Shown: positions 22,673-33,848 of the stretch, piece after piece
How the letters are laid out: every line of letters starts with the position of its first letter
Position numbering within the stretch: position 1 is the stretch's first letter
NCBI GenBank assembly: GCA_002099365.1
Contig: MSED01000002.1
Coordinates: 1 to 64,000, forward strand
Length of the DNA stretch: 64,000 nucleotides
From: Phialophora verrucosa
Lineage: Eukaryota > Ascomycota > Eurotiomycetes > Chaetothyriales > Herpotrichiellaceae
Direction of reading: 5' to 3'
Notes under the pieces: model-generated
The model's input: the letters and a program-made list of their open reading frames with translations, nothing else
The model's database searches: none
Told to the model about the DNA's origin: nothing
Translations under genes and position numbers: made by a program

Positions 22673-25600
22673 TTCTAACGTCGCGTCAGAGGAGTTACCT
22701 ATTCTAGTAATTATTTATACCTCGGGTAAGTTGCCTCTTCTTAATTATACCCTTTAGCCTTATTCTACTATAGTATTTATAACTTTATCTTCGTTATCTT
22801 TATCTTTATCTTCTTATAATTATATACCTTTAGAGACGCCGCTAAGGATATTAAGATTAATAATATCGGCGTCTAATTTAAAGCTGTCGAGTTATAAGAG
22901 ATATAGTATATCTTACGGGTCGAACTTCTAGCCCTTGTTAAAATATATATTATATATCTATATAATTTTATATCTATTTTAAGGGTTCTAGATACGCTAT
23001 ATATTAGTCGAGTTATATCCGACTAAATAACTAATCGAGGCCCTTATATTCAGCTTCTTCTTCTTCGGTATATTATATAGCAGCTAGTACGCCTTCGAAC
23101 CGATAATATAAAGGTACTTAAGGCTCGGTTTATTACCTATAACAGCCTTAAAGGGCGTCTTTTAGTTAAGTTTATATATTAAGGTTCTATTTATTAAATA
23201 TATAGCTATTCTAATAATTTTAGGCTAAAGATTATAAGGTAACCGTAAGGCTTATCTAAAAGTATATACTTTTATAGTAAGTGTTTTACTATATCTCTTT
23301 ATATATTTATTTTATATTAAGGTATATAGGGTACTCGGTTCGATTATAATACTTTATTCTTAAAGATATTTCTTTACCTCCTTTTCTATAGCCGTCTTAT
23401 TATTAATACGGATAATCTTTATACGCTATTAGTATTATAACTTAATATAGGTTAGTAAGAGTCGGAACACTTAAGCTATACCTTTATATCTCGGTTTATA
23501 AAAGAGGATACTAAAATTTATTAAGTAGTACTAGAAATAAATAATATATTTATCTTTATTAAACCTCTCTTTTATCTAGAGAAGGTTATAAGATATTCGA
23601 TAAAAGGTATACTTCTCTTATATCTTTTGTTTATTTAATTAAGATATTTATTAAGTAGCCTTTAAGAGCTAGTAGGCCTTATAAATAGTCTTATTAATTA
23701 CGAATATTAAGATGTCTTTAGCTGCTTAAGATAAATAAGAGAGAGGGCCTATACCGGGGTACTTTAGTCGGGTGTACTATAATATTAAGAGGTTTATATT
23801 TATATTACTATATTTATTTATAAATATTAACTTATTATATTATTAGTATTTATTTATTATTATTATACTAAATAACGCTATAAGGCCTTTATATTCGTCT
23901 TTATTTTAGCTTCGCTAGTTTAGTATATTAACCTTCTACGGTTTATAGAGGATAATACCTAGTATCCTTTTAGATGTTTTACTATTATAATTAGTTATCC
24001 GTACCTAGTTAAATAGTTATCTTAAGTACTTTAATAAACCCCCTATTTTATTAAGAGAGAGAGAGAGATAATATTCGTTATAAAGCCGGGGATATATACT
24101 ATATTTAGTAGCGTTATTATCTTTACGCTATCTAGTGTTATAACTTTTATAGCTGCTATACTAGCTACTTTAACCCGATATATTATCGCCCCCGCTACTA
24201 CTTAGCCTTTTTAGCGCTGTTCTAGATACTTAAATATTTACTAACTATTTATTATATAAATGTCCGACCTTAAGTTAAGAATTTATTAGTCCTTAAGAGC
24301 TTTAATACTTAATACTGAGTACGCTATAGTATTTATAAAGTTTAGAGGGTCGTCTTCGACCTTTCTAATATCCTTTATAACAGTTATCTCTTTAGGCTTA
24401 CCCTTCTTCGGCCTTCGCTAGGTAAGCTTTTTCGATACGCCGCTGTAGTTCGTATTACTATATCTATATATCTCTATATATTTACTTATAGTGCCCTTAT
24501 TACTTAAGATCTTTTAGTTATTTATAATATTCCTCTTAATAAGCTACTTTAGACTCTTATCCTTAAGGGCTTCTTAAATTATCTATTTAATCGCCTTATT
24601 TAGGACTTAACTCGGGTCTTATATATCTTTATTAAGGTATAGATAGTCCCTTTACTAATAGTACTCGCGATATATATATTTACGGTAATAGAGGGTCTTC
24701 TCTTAAAGAGTTATAGCTATAATACTTTTAACCTCTTTAGTTATAAATATTTAACTAATAGCCTTCTTATCTTAGTTATATTATTATCTAGTTTAGAACG
24801 ATTTTATAAGGTTTAAGAGAGAGGGCTTTTAGCCTTCTTTAGTATTAAAGATCTAGTTTATCTTTACCGTTATCTAGCCTTCCTCCTAAGTACTTACTGC
24901 CTTAATAAAGTTAACTAGAGCCCTATCCTTATTAATATAGGGTAAATAGTGCCTTACGGCGTCGGTAGCGACCTTTATAAACCTTATTAATTAGGTGTTA
25001 ATATTATAGCGCCTAAGGTTCCTCTTAAGACCTTTATATTTAGTTATAATTATTATATTATATACTTAGTCGTTTAGCGTAATATACTTCTTTAGGGTAA
25101 CTATTCGATTATATAAAGTAACTATACCCTCTTCCTTAAAGAAGACTTAGTAATTTAGGTTTATTATTACCTTTATAGTATTATTAATATTGCTAATTAT
25201 AACTATAACCTTTTAGTATATCTTTATCTTAGTATTATAGTTACTCTTAAGAGCGATCTATATACTAACTTATTATATAGTTAGTTTAGCTATAAAAACC
25301 GAATATATTAGCTCTTAAGATAATACTTTTAGGTTTTTATTATTTAGGTTAATATAGTTCTAGACTATTATATTCTTATCTATATCTTTAATATATAAGA
25401 GCTAAAGATATTAGGTCTCTAGCCCGTTAAGATATAAGGTTTTAATAATAGTATCTACTATTTTAAGTATATATTATAAATTACTCGAAGCGATAGGTTT
25501 TCCGAGCAACGACGTCTTCTATAAGTTAATAAAACCGCGGTTTATTCTACTGTTCTCTCTTCTCTTCTTTTCTTAACGAGAGAGATAGTAAGCTCGATAG

Positions 25601-25793
25601 GAGTTACCTAGTAGTTAGTGTACTGTCGATGTGAGGGCGCCGGCGGACGTCGTCGGCGGCCGAACAGTAGTGTGTTGGTTGCGGTGGGCGTAACGGCGAC
25701 GAGGTTAGGCGGACGCAGTCGCTGTTTGAGCAACGGTATAGTATTATAGGGGTCTGTAATGTGGTGTTAAATCCGGTGCGATGAAGGTTACAC
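22673..25793 (-). pseudogene. Copia gag, protease and integrase region, fully degraded
   Basis: By its position between the primer site and reverse transcriptase this should hold gag, protease and integrase. RIP has destroyed every frame and I can read no domain motif by eye. The outermost part, about 25540-25800, is less mutated. Confidence 0.6.
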
Positions 25794-25805
25794 CGGGCTT
25801 ATAAC
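25794..25805 (-). other. Primer-binding site, half initiator-Met tRNA type
   Basis: Directly inside the 5' LTR the minus strand reads GTTATAAGCCCGG. The anticodon arm of eukaryotic initiator tRNA-Met contains GGGCUCAUAAC, whose complement is GTTATGAGCCC. The element matches at 10 of 11 bases; the single difference is a G-to-A change in the RIP direction. Priming from a tRNA-iMet half is established for Drosophila copia and yeast Ty5. Confidence 0.8.
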
Positions 25806-26053
25806 TGTTGAGCTAAGGCGCTATTTACAGTTATATATACATATACTATTATATAGCTGTCTATCTTATTTATAGAGGTCTTTACGCCTTCTTATATATC
25901 TAAAAGACGCCTGTACCTCTCTACCTCAACACCACCGCCGAGGCACCTCTGAGGCACTCGGGGCACTCTTGAGGCACTCTCGAGACACTCTTGAGACGCG
26001 CCGTTGTCTCAAACGGCGCCGACGAGGTGCCTCGGAGTGTGCTCGGTTCAACA
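25806..26053 (-). repeat. 5' LTR of the copia element
   Basis: 248 bp, same ends as the partner. Here the inner half (25806 to about 25925) is RIP-mutated and the outer half is intact, the mirror image of the left LTR. The hairpin CGCCGTT-GTCTCA-AACGGCG is perfect at 25999-26018. Confidence 0.95.
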
Positions 26054-27569
26054 GTCCCACAAGTGAACTCGCACCTCCCGGCTCAACCACTTTGTGAGCT
26101 CCTTCATCTTCCCACTGATCATTCTCTTAATGATGTGCTCTGCTACTGAAAGTACAGCCCGCGAAACATTTAAGCACCAAAGATTGACTTTGAAATTTAT
26201 TCTGGGACCAGAAGAGTCCACTAGGATAAGATAACTGTCAATCAAGGGCCATCAACAGGCTGTGAAACATTCCTTCGCAGGTATCGAGGTCCTCCTTGAG
26301 TGCTTGGAACACCACGCCAAGGTCTCGTGGGAGGGTTTAGCGATGAGAGATCCTTGGTGGCGGCTCAGCAAAAGCGAGACAAGTTTGAGTGTGAAGCTGA
26401 GCGAGGTGAACGTAAGGCGAGAGGGAAGGTGAGTCGTTATCAGAGCCACACTGTCAGAGCCAGTCGCACGTGAGCTCCGAGCAGTTACTCAAATCCCTCT
26501 TGAAATACCTCACCTGATTTACTCATTCCCATCCTATCTGCAGAAGGACTTGCGTCATGTCAGGACCCTGCTTCATGATGCGGCGGGAGACCACGGTCGG
26601 CGTGGACTATTGAAGTTGATTCCAAAAAAAACAGGTTGAGTCTGAAAGACCCCACAACCGAGTGTATGGTGTTATGGGCTTGATTCTTGGTCGTAACCGA
26701 CATGGGGCACCTGACTTTGAAGTAAGATTTGGGGATACACTTGTCCAGCTCCTCGTTCGAGTCATCAACTTCGATAGATGGACAAGTACTAACATATTGG
26801 CCAGACGTCTCGCATCTCATATGAAACTACATCCGGTAGGGGCGGAAGAAACGAACGGCCGCTCCGGCGATACAAACTTCGACTTTGTTTTCGAGCTACG
26901 TGAAGTGATCGGCAACGCCACAGCAATCAGGCGTTGGTTGCCATACAGCTGGAAGGCGGCATAATTCCATAACGCTCCCTCTGCGCTGCGGCAAAAGAAT
27001 CACATTTTCCTGTGTCAGCACCACGAACTTCGTCCTGACGACAGAGCGTTCTTACTGATGTCGGCTAAGGAACAACGGAGATTGCAGTATGTGGCTTCTG
27101 TACCAATTGATGCGACCATTCCCTTGGAATCTAGGTACATTCACGCTGACTTAATCGTTCTGGCGGCTCAGCTTGCCACATGCGATGATTCAGAATTTGA
27201 GAGAAGGTTAGGGGATCTTTCGCCACGGTTGCATGTCTTGTCGAGTTTCTTGAGCGCATCTTCGTGCTCGGTAGAGAGACTCGGCGGTGGTGACATGATG
27301 CTAAAAGTACATGCTCGCGCCGAGTTAGTCCTGCGTTTCCTGTACTCTTTGAGTTGAATGAGAAGACTTGATACACGGACTTACTTGGCTGCCTGCTTGT
27401 ATAGATGGCATAAAAGTTCCGTCCAGTTAGTCCTAGCGATGGTACATCGGCGACAGAATCTTCGGAGATCAGACAGCAGACAGCGCATGGACACTCAACC
27501 ACAACCTTTGGCTACGTGTTACAGAGCATCGAAGCCTTCGACTAATCGTGAACAGAGGCCACCTAAGGT
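26054..27569. other. Gene-poor region after the retroelement
   Basis: About 1.5 kb of normal base composition. The longest clean frame, 27058-27357 on the plus strand (99 residues, MSAKEQRRLQYVASV), shows no recognised motif, and neither does 26662-26964. They may be chance frames or remnants. No promoter or RNA gene can be supported. Confidence 0.45.
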
Positions 27570-28582
27570 GGAATGTTTTCAGGCCCCGTGCTATGGTGGT
27601 ACTTCAAGAAGGTCTTCTTCCATGGTGTGGAGCAAGACATCATCAGCCAACAGAAGAAGGAAAACATCCCTACTGGAGATATCGAAAAGATTCACGCCCG
27701 TTTGGCCCACTACGACAACAAAAGCGAGCATCCACACCCCTCCTACAGGTCCTGACAGCGACTGCGGCTTCGTCCACACATGGAGCGAATGATGTGGCCA
27801 ACGCCATCGGACCATATACTACCATCTACCACCTCTGGAACACCGATGATCTTGGCAGCAAAGTTCCGATCTCATACTGTGAGTCTCTGGTCTATGATTC
27901 ATGGATGTCGATGTCTCTAACAACTAGGGATCCTCGTCGTCGGTGGTGCCGGTACGTACTTCAGGAAACGAATGCCCAAATGAGTATTAATCGTTTGCAA
28001 GCTATCTCGATCGGCCTTTGGGCATACGGATACAACATCATGAGGAACATGGGCAACCGTATCACCTTGCACTCCCCTTCGAGAGGCTTCTGCATGGAAC
28101 CTGGTGCTGCAACTATCGTGATCATGGCAACTAGACTTAGTAGGTCTCGCCGTCTCATGGATCATGTTTCTATCTGCTAATGCAAGATCCATAGAGCTGC
28201 CCGTCTCTACCACTCAATGTATCACCGGTGTCGCCGGTAAGTGATCGAATCTTCCCATCTTGTCGTTCCTGTCCTTTCGGAAGTGGATGGATATTGTCTC
28301 AGCTTACCAATTTTCTCTGTTCTGAGCCCACACTTCTTCATAGAAATGCAGAGATCCTTTTCATACTTGCTCTTCTCCTTGACCAGGCTGGTGACTGACT
28401 ACTATAATATGTAATAGTGTGTGTTGATCTTTGCCAAGGCACCTAGAACCATCAACTGGGGAATGGTCCTCTGGATCTATGGTGGTTGGGTCATCAACCT
28501 GCCATGCACCGGTATCATATCAGGCTGCCTCATGGGTATTATCAGCAGCGCCCCGCGCTGGGGTTTCGACTATACTGCCTAA
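27570..28582 (+). pseudogene. Truncated, frameshifted PHO89-type phosphate permease
   Basis: Remnant of a Na+/phosphate cotransporter (PiT family, like yeast Pho89). Homologous pieces appear in order but in different frames: FSGPVLWWYFKKVFFHGVEQ and HARLAHYDNK near 27573-27740; then, after a frame change near 27745, THGANDVANAIGPYTTIYHL, the family's signature repeat; then MRNMGNRITLHSPSRGF; LPVSTTQCITGV near 28200; and a C-terminal GWVINLPCTGIISGCLMGII with the stop at about 28582. GT donors (for example GTAAGT at 28238) remain. The N-terminal half of the transporter is absent upstream, so the copy is both truncated and frameshifted. It lies between the dead retroelement and a convergent regulator gene. 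Confidence 0.85.
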
Positions 28583-29013
28583 GGGCAGGCCAGTGCCCCA
28601 GCTCACCTACTCTTGAGACTGCGGCATCACAAAACCAACAAAAGATGGTATCTCAGCTGGGACGGTTGGACATCCCGGGCATCCAAGCTGAGCAGCTATG
28701 GATTAGAGTATTCGTTATCAGGCTCGAGATTCTATAATTCTAGCACCGGGTCTCAGTCTTATCCCGTCTGCGTATGACTTTGACACTGATAGCGGTCATT
28801 CCGTAAAGATTGTCGACTTCTGTTCCAACTAAAGTTTTGGACACACTTCCTTGGGTATTAGACATTGTGGTGTGAGAAGACGCTCGCTACCATGCATACA
28901 TTGTCCTTTAAGCCAAGCATGCAATGATATCGTAACCCTTCAGCACTTGCCTCGACGTCTACCTGTCTGGCCCGTCTTGTCCTATGTGTACAGATCGGAG
29001 TTTGTTACAACTA
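28583..29013. other. Convergent intergenic region
   Basis: About 430 bp between the permease remnant and the 3' end of the next minus-strand gene. Nothing recognisable is seen. Confidence 0.4.
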
Positions 29014-30920
29014 TCATAACGGGATTCTGACCGCTTGCCTGGTCTCTAATAGCCGCAGATAATGAGCTAGCAGCATGGAAAATCAGCGATAAGAACCTGT
29101 ACTTTTGGGACTTCCTCGTGAAGTACATAGTGTTGAAGGATACTCCATGGCGTTGGAAAAGGGAGGGGGGATTCTCACTTACTAACCACTTGCCATCTCT
29201 GGCCGACGAACTTCAGGGCATTTTTCAGTTCGTCAAAGTCTCTGTCCCCTTCCGACGGTTTGGCATCGTGTGTCAGGAAGACGTGCGCCACGGCAGATCG
29301 ATACAGCCAGTCGAGTGCGAGAGGGGGAAATCTGTCGAGACTACCCCATCCGTCGCGAAACCTCTGGAAATGGCCCTGCGTCTTGGCCAAAACTTCTCGA
29401 ATCGACTGTTGCGACTGGGTTTGGCCGTCCTGGGTCAAGGATTCGTGGGGCTCGGATAGATATGCGGTGCGGAGGAGTAAAATCGAGCTGCTCCATGGTC
29501 AGCCCAGGTATGTACTACTCGGTCTCCGGTTTGCTGATCACGGGTGATTCAACCTGTAGCAAGTGGCAATTGAAGAGAGGCAGCAGATGTTCCGCTCTCG
29601 TTCTTCGAACGCTGAAAGATGCTCTAAGGCGAACAGTGTTCTCTCCAACTGTGCGATATTGTCCAGGTCGAACCGCAACACGTCTTCACGACTCGAGAGG
29701 TGTCGGAACACCTGGCTGAGAAGGTTCACCGCTTGGGCTAGGCGGGCGTATCGACCAGTTTCCAGGCTCGGGATGGACAAGAGATTCTGTGTCTGGATTT
29801 CGGGTAGAACCTAGAGAAGCCACAGCGATCAGCTCATCCCGAACGCGTGCTGAATGAGGAGGAGACAAAAAGGCCACCCAACCCTTTGTCGTAGGCATCA
29901 TCATCTACCGGCAGTATGGAGTCGGGGCAGGGGTCAGGTCTGCAGAGATGACGTCCCCGGAACGCAAGGTTGATTGACCTACATAATCTGCTCGGTAAAC
30001 CGTTCCTCTGAGCGTGCGGAGTCGCACCTAAAGCTTACCGGTCCAAGATAACGATCGCCCACCACGTACGATTGCGCTCCTCCTGCTCCATCCATGCCCT
30101 GCCTTGAACTGGCAATGCCTCATTGATGCCCATAGCGGTGGCGTAGCGGGCACAGGTGGAGATGGTAGTGAAGGCGCCGGGGAAAATGGCGTGGCCTATT
30201 TCGTACATGGCGGTCAATATGGCCGACTGAATCGTGTAGACACTGACATGTCCCGCCATTTCCATGTGAAGCTGGAATTCCTTGACGGCCTTGTAGATCT
30301 CCGAGCACACATTGATCTCATTAGGGCACGAGAGGATCAGTTTCATGGCCAGCAGGATGGCTGTGATGCCATGGTCGATGGACTGTGCAGGGTTCAACAA
30401 GGACCCGTAGAATCGGATCTGAGAGATGATTGGCAACCAGCGGTGAGCGTTTTTGAAATACTCTGCAGCCAACATTTTTCGGGAGTCATTATCACCCAGA
30501 ATCCCTTCTATTTTGGGGGAAATGGGCAGTTGGCAACCGGATGTAGCCACTGGCGCGCAGCAGTTGAAGAGAGCCGGGTCCAGGAAAAAGGCCACGGGAA
30601 ATTCATTTCTCAGCACTTGCGTCTCGCTCACCGCCGTGATGGGATGGGTTTCAGCAAGCGAGTGCGCGTGCTGGTTGTCGATATGATGAGTATATTGGTA
30701 AAGACATGAGCGACGTCCACTGCGCCCGCCCGACAGTTAGTCCCGGCTATTATCGAGGACCATGCCCGCAATCGACCAGACAGACACACCTGACACAAAG
30801 GCGGCATTTTGGCAGTTCTCGCGTGCATCTCCTCTTTCGAACCTTGCAAGACTCACAAGACCGCTTCGCCAGCCTGCTGCCGCCCAAGGGAAGGTATGAC
30901 TTGGGCTGTTCCGTTGGCAT
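29014..30920 (-). CDS. Zn2Cys6 fungal transcription factor, six exons
   Basis: Intact regulator of about 512 residues once five introns are removed. Exons in gene order: 30790-30920, 30039-30719, 29867-29978, 29554-29810, 29183-29487, 29014-29066. The first intron (70 bp) splits the zinc cluster, which then reads C-ES-C-KVRKRR-C-TRELPK-C-RL-C-VSGRRS-C. The middle exons carry the fungal-specific regulatory domain: RTWWAIVILDRSINLAF, then PVDDDAYDKG, SLETGRYARLAQAVNLLSQV, SSILLLRTAYLSEPHES, and the end THYLRLLETR. Every junction preserves frame and family motifs. The start at 30920 (MPTEQPKS) is the first Met after an in-frame stop. The 56-bp intron 29811-29866 has the weakest donor (GTCTCC). 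Target unknown; the neighbour downstream is a dead permease, so its original partners may be gone. Confidence 0.88.
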
Positions 30921-31836
30921 CTCATGCTCCGTCTGCAGTCATGTTAGTCAATAGCTGAAGCAGAGTGCGCTATGTGCGGAATATATTTCACAATTGCGGA
31001 CTTCCTGCGGCTTCGAATGTCCGCATTTCCGCTCCACTTATCCTACCGAGGCACACAGCTGTCTGCTGCACGGATCGACAGGGACACGTGCATGAAGCGA
31101 ACGACTGCCCGTGATGGGGCCCAGAGTTGGAGCCCTGGCCTAGCTAGCTGGCGACTGTGCCCTGCTAGAAAAAGTCAAGAACCCTTTCGTCGCCATCCGC
31201 TCGGCACCAGAAGGTGCCATTCCCGATACGTGAAACAAGTAGAATCAAGACAACTTGTCAGTTGATCGGAGGATCGCAACTTGAATCGTCGGCCCTATGT
31301 GGATAGAAATGAGCCAGTACCGTGACTTAGTTGTGCCGAACGGGGCATCGGGGGGAAACAAACACCTCACCACACAGTGTTCCCATTTCCTTCAAATTCA
31401 TGAGCCTGAATGGCTACAAGGCCGCATATCGTTCTGCTTGCTGTGTGAACGGTGCCATGGGTTTCAACTTTTCGGTGACACGCATGCTAATCGGGTAGCA
31501 AAAAGGCCCGCAATGCCCGCGTTTGCGGCCGCAGATGCGGTCTTCAGACCGCCCCCTAACATACTTCAGCATAGGGGGCAGGTCATAATCTATTCATGCG
31601 TTATTCTTAGAGTATTTCACAATGAGACTACTGTATTGAACCTCGGCATTGATCTCAATTCATGAACACAATATAATAGCATAGACTGCTCTGGTATATA
31701 GTCTGTAAGATATATCTTGGTGTCCACCCTCCGCTCATGTTGTCAATTTCGGGACAGATCATCTCTCAGTTCACTCCGTGCTTCTTGAGCAGGACCATTA
31801 GAAGACTCTCCACATCCTCATACCTCAACAGAAACG
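30921..31836. promoter_or_regulatory. Divergent intergenic region, regulator / tautomerase
   Basis: About 900 bp with presumed promoters for the regulator (leftward) and the tautomerase-like gene (rightward). Short frames such as 31297-31665 show no features. Confidence 0.4.
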
Positions 31837-32542
31837 ATGCCGCTTTACGAAGTGCGTGTGGCTGTCTTCTTTCCCTGCGGACCTTCTGGGCCGAAGCCGT
31901 GGCTGACCGTCTGTCAAGATCGCCCATTGCATTCCGCTCTCGCGAGAGCAAAGGGACGCCCTTGCCGAATTCATCACGGATTTGCATGCGACGACGTTCG
32001 CTACCCCGCGGCTGTTTGTCAACGTGACCTTCGACCGACCAGGGCCAAAAGGTGACATCTATGCCGGCGCAAAGTCTCGAGGGCAGACCGTCCCTAACCA
32101 TATCCGAGCCACTGTCCGCGTAGGTCCCTCGCGGCCCAAGGAAAAGTACGACGAAGTGGCCACCAAAATTAACAAACGGTGGGATGAGGTGATCAACGAC
32201 GCCGCACTGGGGGCTCAACCACTGGGTGGGAATTTCACTGCGAACCAGGAGAGACGCATCAAGAGACTGCAGGCCATCGTCTTCACTCCCATGGTGGCCG
32301 CGCTTGAAGGCGGAGTCATCATTCCTGGGGTATGTCAGATTGGTCTACTCATCTCTTCTGCCCTTGGCTTCTGGGAGGCTAACGTTCACATCTGTAATAC
32401 TCAGCCCGGAGAGGAAGCCACCTGGCTGAAGGACAACATGGCCTACTTCAAGGAGGAGGCCGAGGTACACGGCAACGCTGATGTCAGGGACATGTTGAAA
32501 GAAGTCAATGAGCGACCTGATTTGAAAAGTCTCCTTGCGTAG
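31837..32542 (+). CDS. Tautomerase-superfamily protein (cis-CaaD/MIF-like)
   Basis: Small enzyme-like protein of about 187 residues. Exons 31837-31851, 31919-32329, 32405-32542. The first exon is only 15 nt (MPLYE), and joining it across a 67-bp intron gives MPLYEIAHCIPLSREQRDAL, where the initiator Met is removed so that Pro becomes the N-terminal catalytic base, as in this superfamily. Further support: TTFATPRLFVNVTF and NHIRATVRVGPSR. The second intron (75 bp, GTATGT...CTCAG) is a multiple of three and open, so reading through would insert 25 foreign residues. Family members isomerise or dehalogenate small unsaturated acids; the substrate here is unknown. The first acceptor (CAAG) is weak. 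Confidence 0.8.
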
Positions 32543-33278
32543 GGGGAATATGCAGAGAGTGGTGAAGGATGACAGCTGGGGGATTGTATATACCAATAAA
32601 TAGAGATAGACAACAGTCTTTCTCGAACCCAGTCAACCCTCCCAAGACAGTCTAGGCTCTACTCTGATCTAATTCACCCATCATCTCTATCTGTAAGAAA
32701 GGGGTGGGGAAGGGACGAAGAAAGGAGTCACGTTTAAATGTCTGGAGGAGTGCGGGTGATCAAACTAGCACGTTATCACGTCATTCGATACGCGCAATTT
32801 TGGTGAGGGTGACTCGTAGCGGAGGAGGAAGTAGAGGATTAAGGGGGTTTCTTCCAACGGACTGGGCCGGGCAGCGTTCCTACCGCGACCACAATGATTA
32901 TACTGTGTTCACTTGCGTAACGTGCATCCTTGTACAATGATATATCTACTACGAGCATACACATCATGTACAGAGGAACCCCACCCTCGGTCGATCTTCG
33001 CAGCCACGCTCGACGGAGGGCGTCTGAGTTTTTCGATGTAGGCCTAATCATGTCTGATACCGTTGGAACTCGAGCCCCCTTGAGTCTGTCTTGCCTTCCT
33101 GACCTCTCTTGCCTTCCACGTCTTCTTTGCAACACGGGCGCGGCCGTTTGCAAAGAGCGTCATCGTCAGGAAGATGTCTTGTTGGGATGACCGAGTATTC
33201 AATGACTATTTTTATTAGTGCCTATCGCGCTGCGAAGATCCTAATAGATGTTCCGTTCATGTGCTCCTAGCACAATAC
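32543..33278. other. Convergent intergenic region
   Basis: About 740 bp between the tautomerase and cupin 3' ends. No coding feature is seen; short frames on both strands look random. Confidence 0.4.
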
Positions 33279-33848
33279 CTAGAGTCCCGCAACCTGCTTT
33301 AGGTGCTCGTCTGCCGCGTATCTTGCGATGAGATCCTTCTTTGTAGCCTCAATCTCCACGCCCTTGGCAGCCTGGAATGTATCAAGTCTTGTCTTGGCTT
33401 CACCGACAAAGATGGTGTTGGTGAGCTCGCCGAGAATAGAGTAGAACATTGCACCTTTCTCGGATGTGGGTGAGCTGAACTCATTGTAGATGCCATCCCT
33501 TTGCAATCCGCGCATCAAGAGGAGCGTCCTTTCGAAGCCGATGGTACCGGGAGTGAAGACGACCTTAACTTGGCACTTCTCGTTCACAAGGAATCTATGG
33601 AGGGTATTGGGTGGGACTGGAACTTCTTTCCCAATTTCGAGCTCGGTAGGTATGAGATTCTCTTCGCTGAGGTCGTCCGAAATCCAAATAGTCATTGAAC
33701 CGCTGAGCAGCGTGAACGCTTCGGTGAAATCGGTATGGTAATGGGGTGGAGCTTGGGCACCAGGAGCAAGGTCAGACTCGACAACAGTTCGCTTGCCGCC
33801 GTTGGTCAGCGAAGACTCGATGATGGTTGGTACTTTGTCTCCGTCCAT
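33279..33848 (-). CDS. Cupin-domain protein
   Basis: Single-exon 189-residue protein with one cupin barrel. Motif 1 is visible as GAQAPPHYHTDFTEAFTLLSG, with His-x-His and Glu placed as metal ligands; motif 2 is PVPPNTLHRFLV with its His. The rest is helical, ending in KDLIARYAADEHLKQVAGL. Single-domain fungal cupins bind metals and often act as small dioxygenases, isomerases or epimerases; none can be assigned. It is read toward the tautomerase. The ATG sits about 120 bp downstream of an AT-poor leader. Confidence 0.85.
   Translation of the reverse strand: MDGDKVPTIIESSLTNGGKRTVVESDLAPGAQAPPHYHTDFTEAFTLLSGSMTIWISDDLSEENLIPTELEIGKEVPVPPNTLHRFLVNEKCQVKVVFTPGTIGFERTLLLMRGLQRDGIYNEFSSPTSEKGAMFYSILGELTNTIFVGEAKTRLDTFQAAKGVEIEATKKDLIARYAADEHLKQVAGL

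Larger units (their letters stand above)
19751..26053 (-). mobile_element. Ty1/copia LTR retrotransposon, full length, RIP-inactivated
   Basis: A 6.3-kb element lies on the minus strand between two 248-bp LTRs, each starting TGTTGA and ending TCAACA. Internal landmarks identify it. The C-terminal RNase H tail reads IKADGLIKPLPRQVF at 20104-20148. The reverse-transcriptase active site lies at 21023-21034. A primer site at the right LTR fits initiator-Met half-tRNA priming, the copia habit. A purine tract abuts the left LTR. RNase H lying next to the 3' LTR, after reverse transcriptase, agrees with either copia or Gypsy order, but the primer site and tail motif favour copia. Every frame is full of stops from C-to-T and G-to-A changes. 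Flanking bases GTCCT and GTCCC look like a 5-bp target duplication with one RIP-type change. It also carries a nested 625-bp element. Confidence 0.93.

Noticed and set aside
19751..26053. Gypsy-type retrotransposon as an alternative
   Set aside because: The half tRNA-iMet primer site and the RNase H tail IKADGLIKPLPRQVF next to the LTR point to Ty1/copia.
113..26053. Giant mobile element (Starship-like) covering the subtelomere
   Set aside because: No tyrosine-recombinase captain gene or matching long target sites were recognised.
30104..30709. 201-residue plus-strand frame
   Set aside because: It is antisense to the main exon of the six-exon regulator, which has strong motifs.
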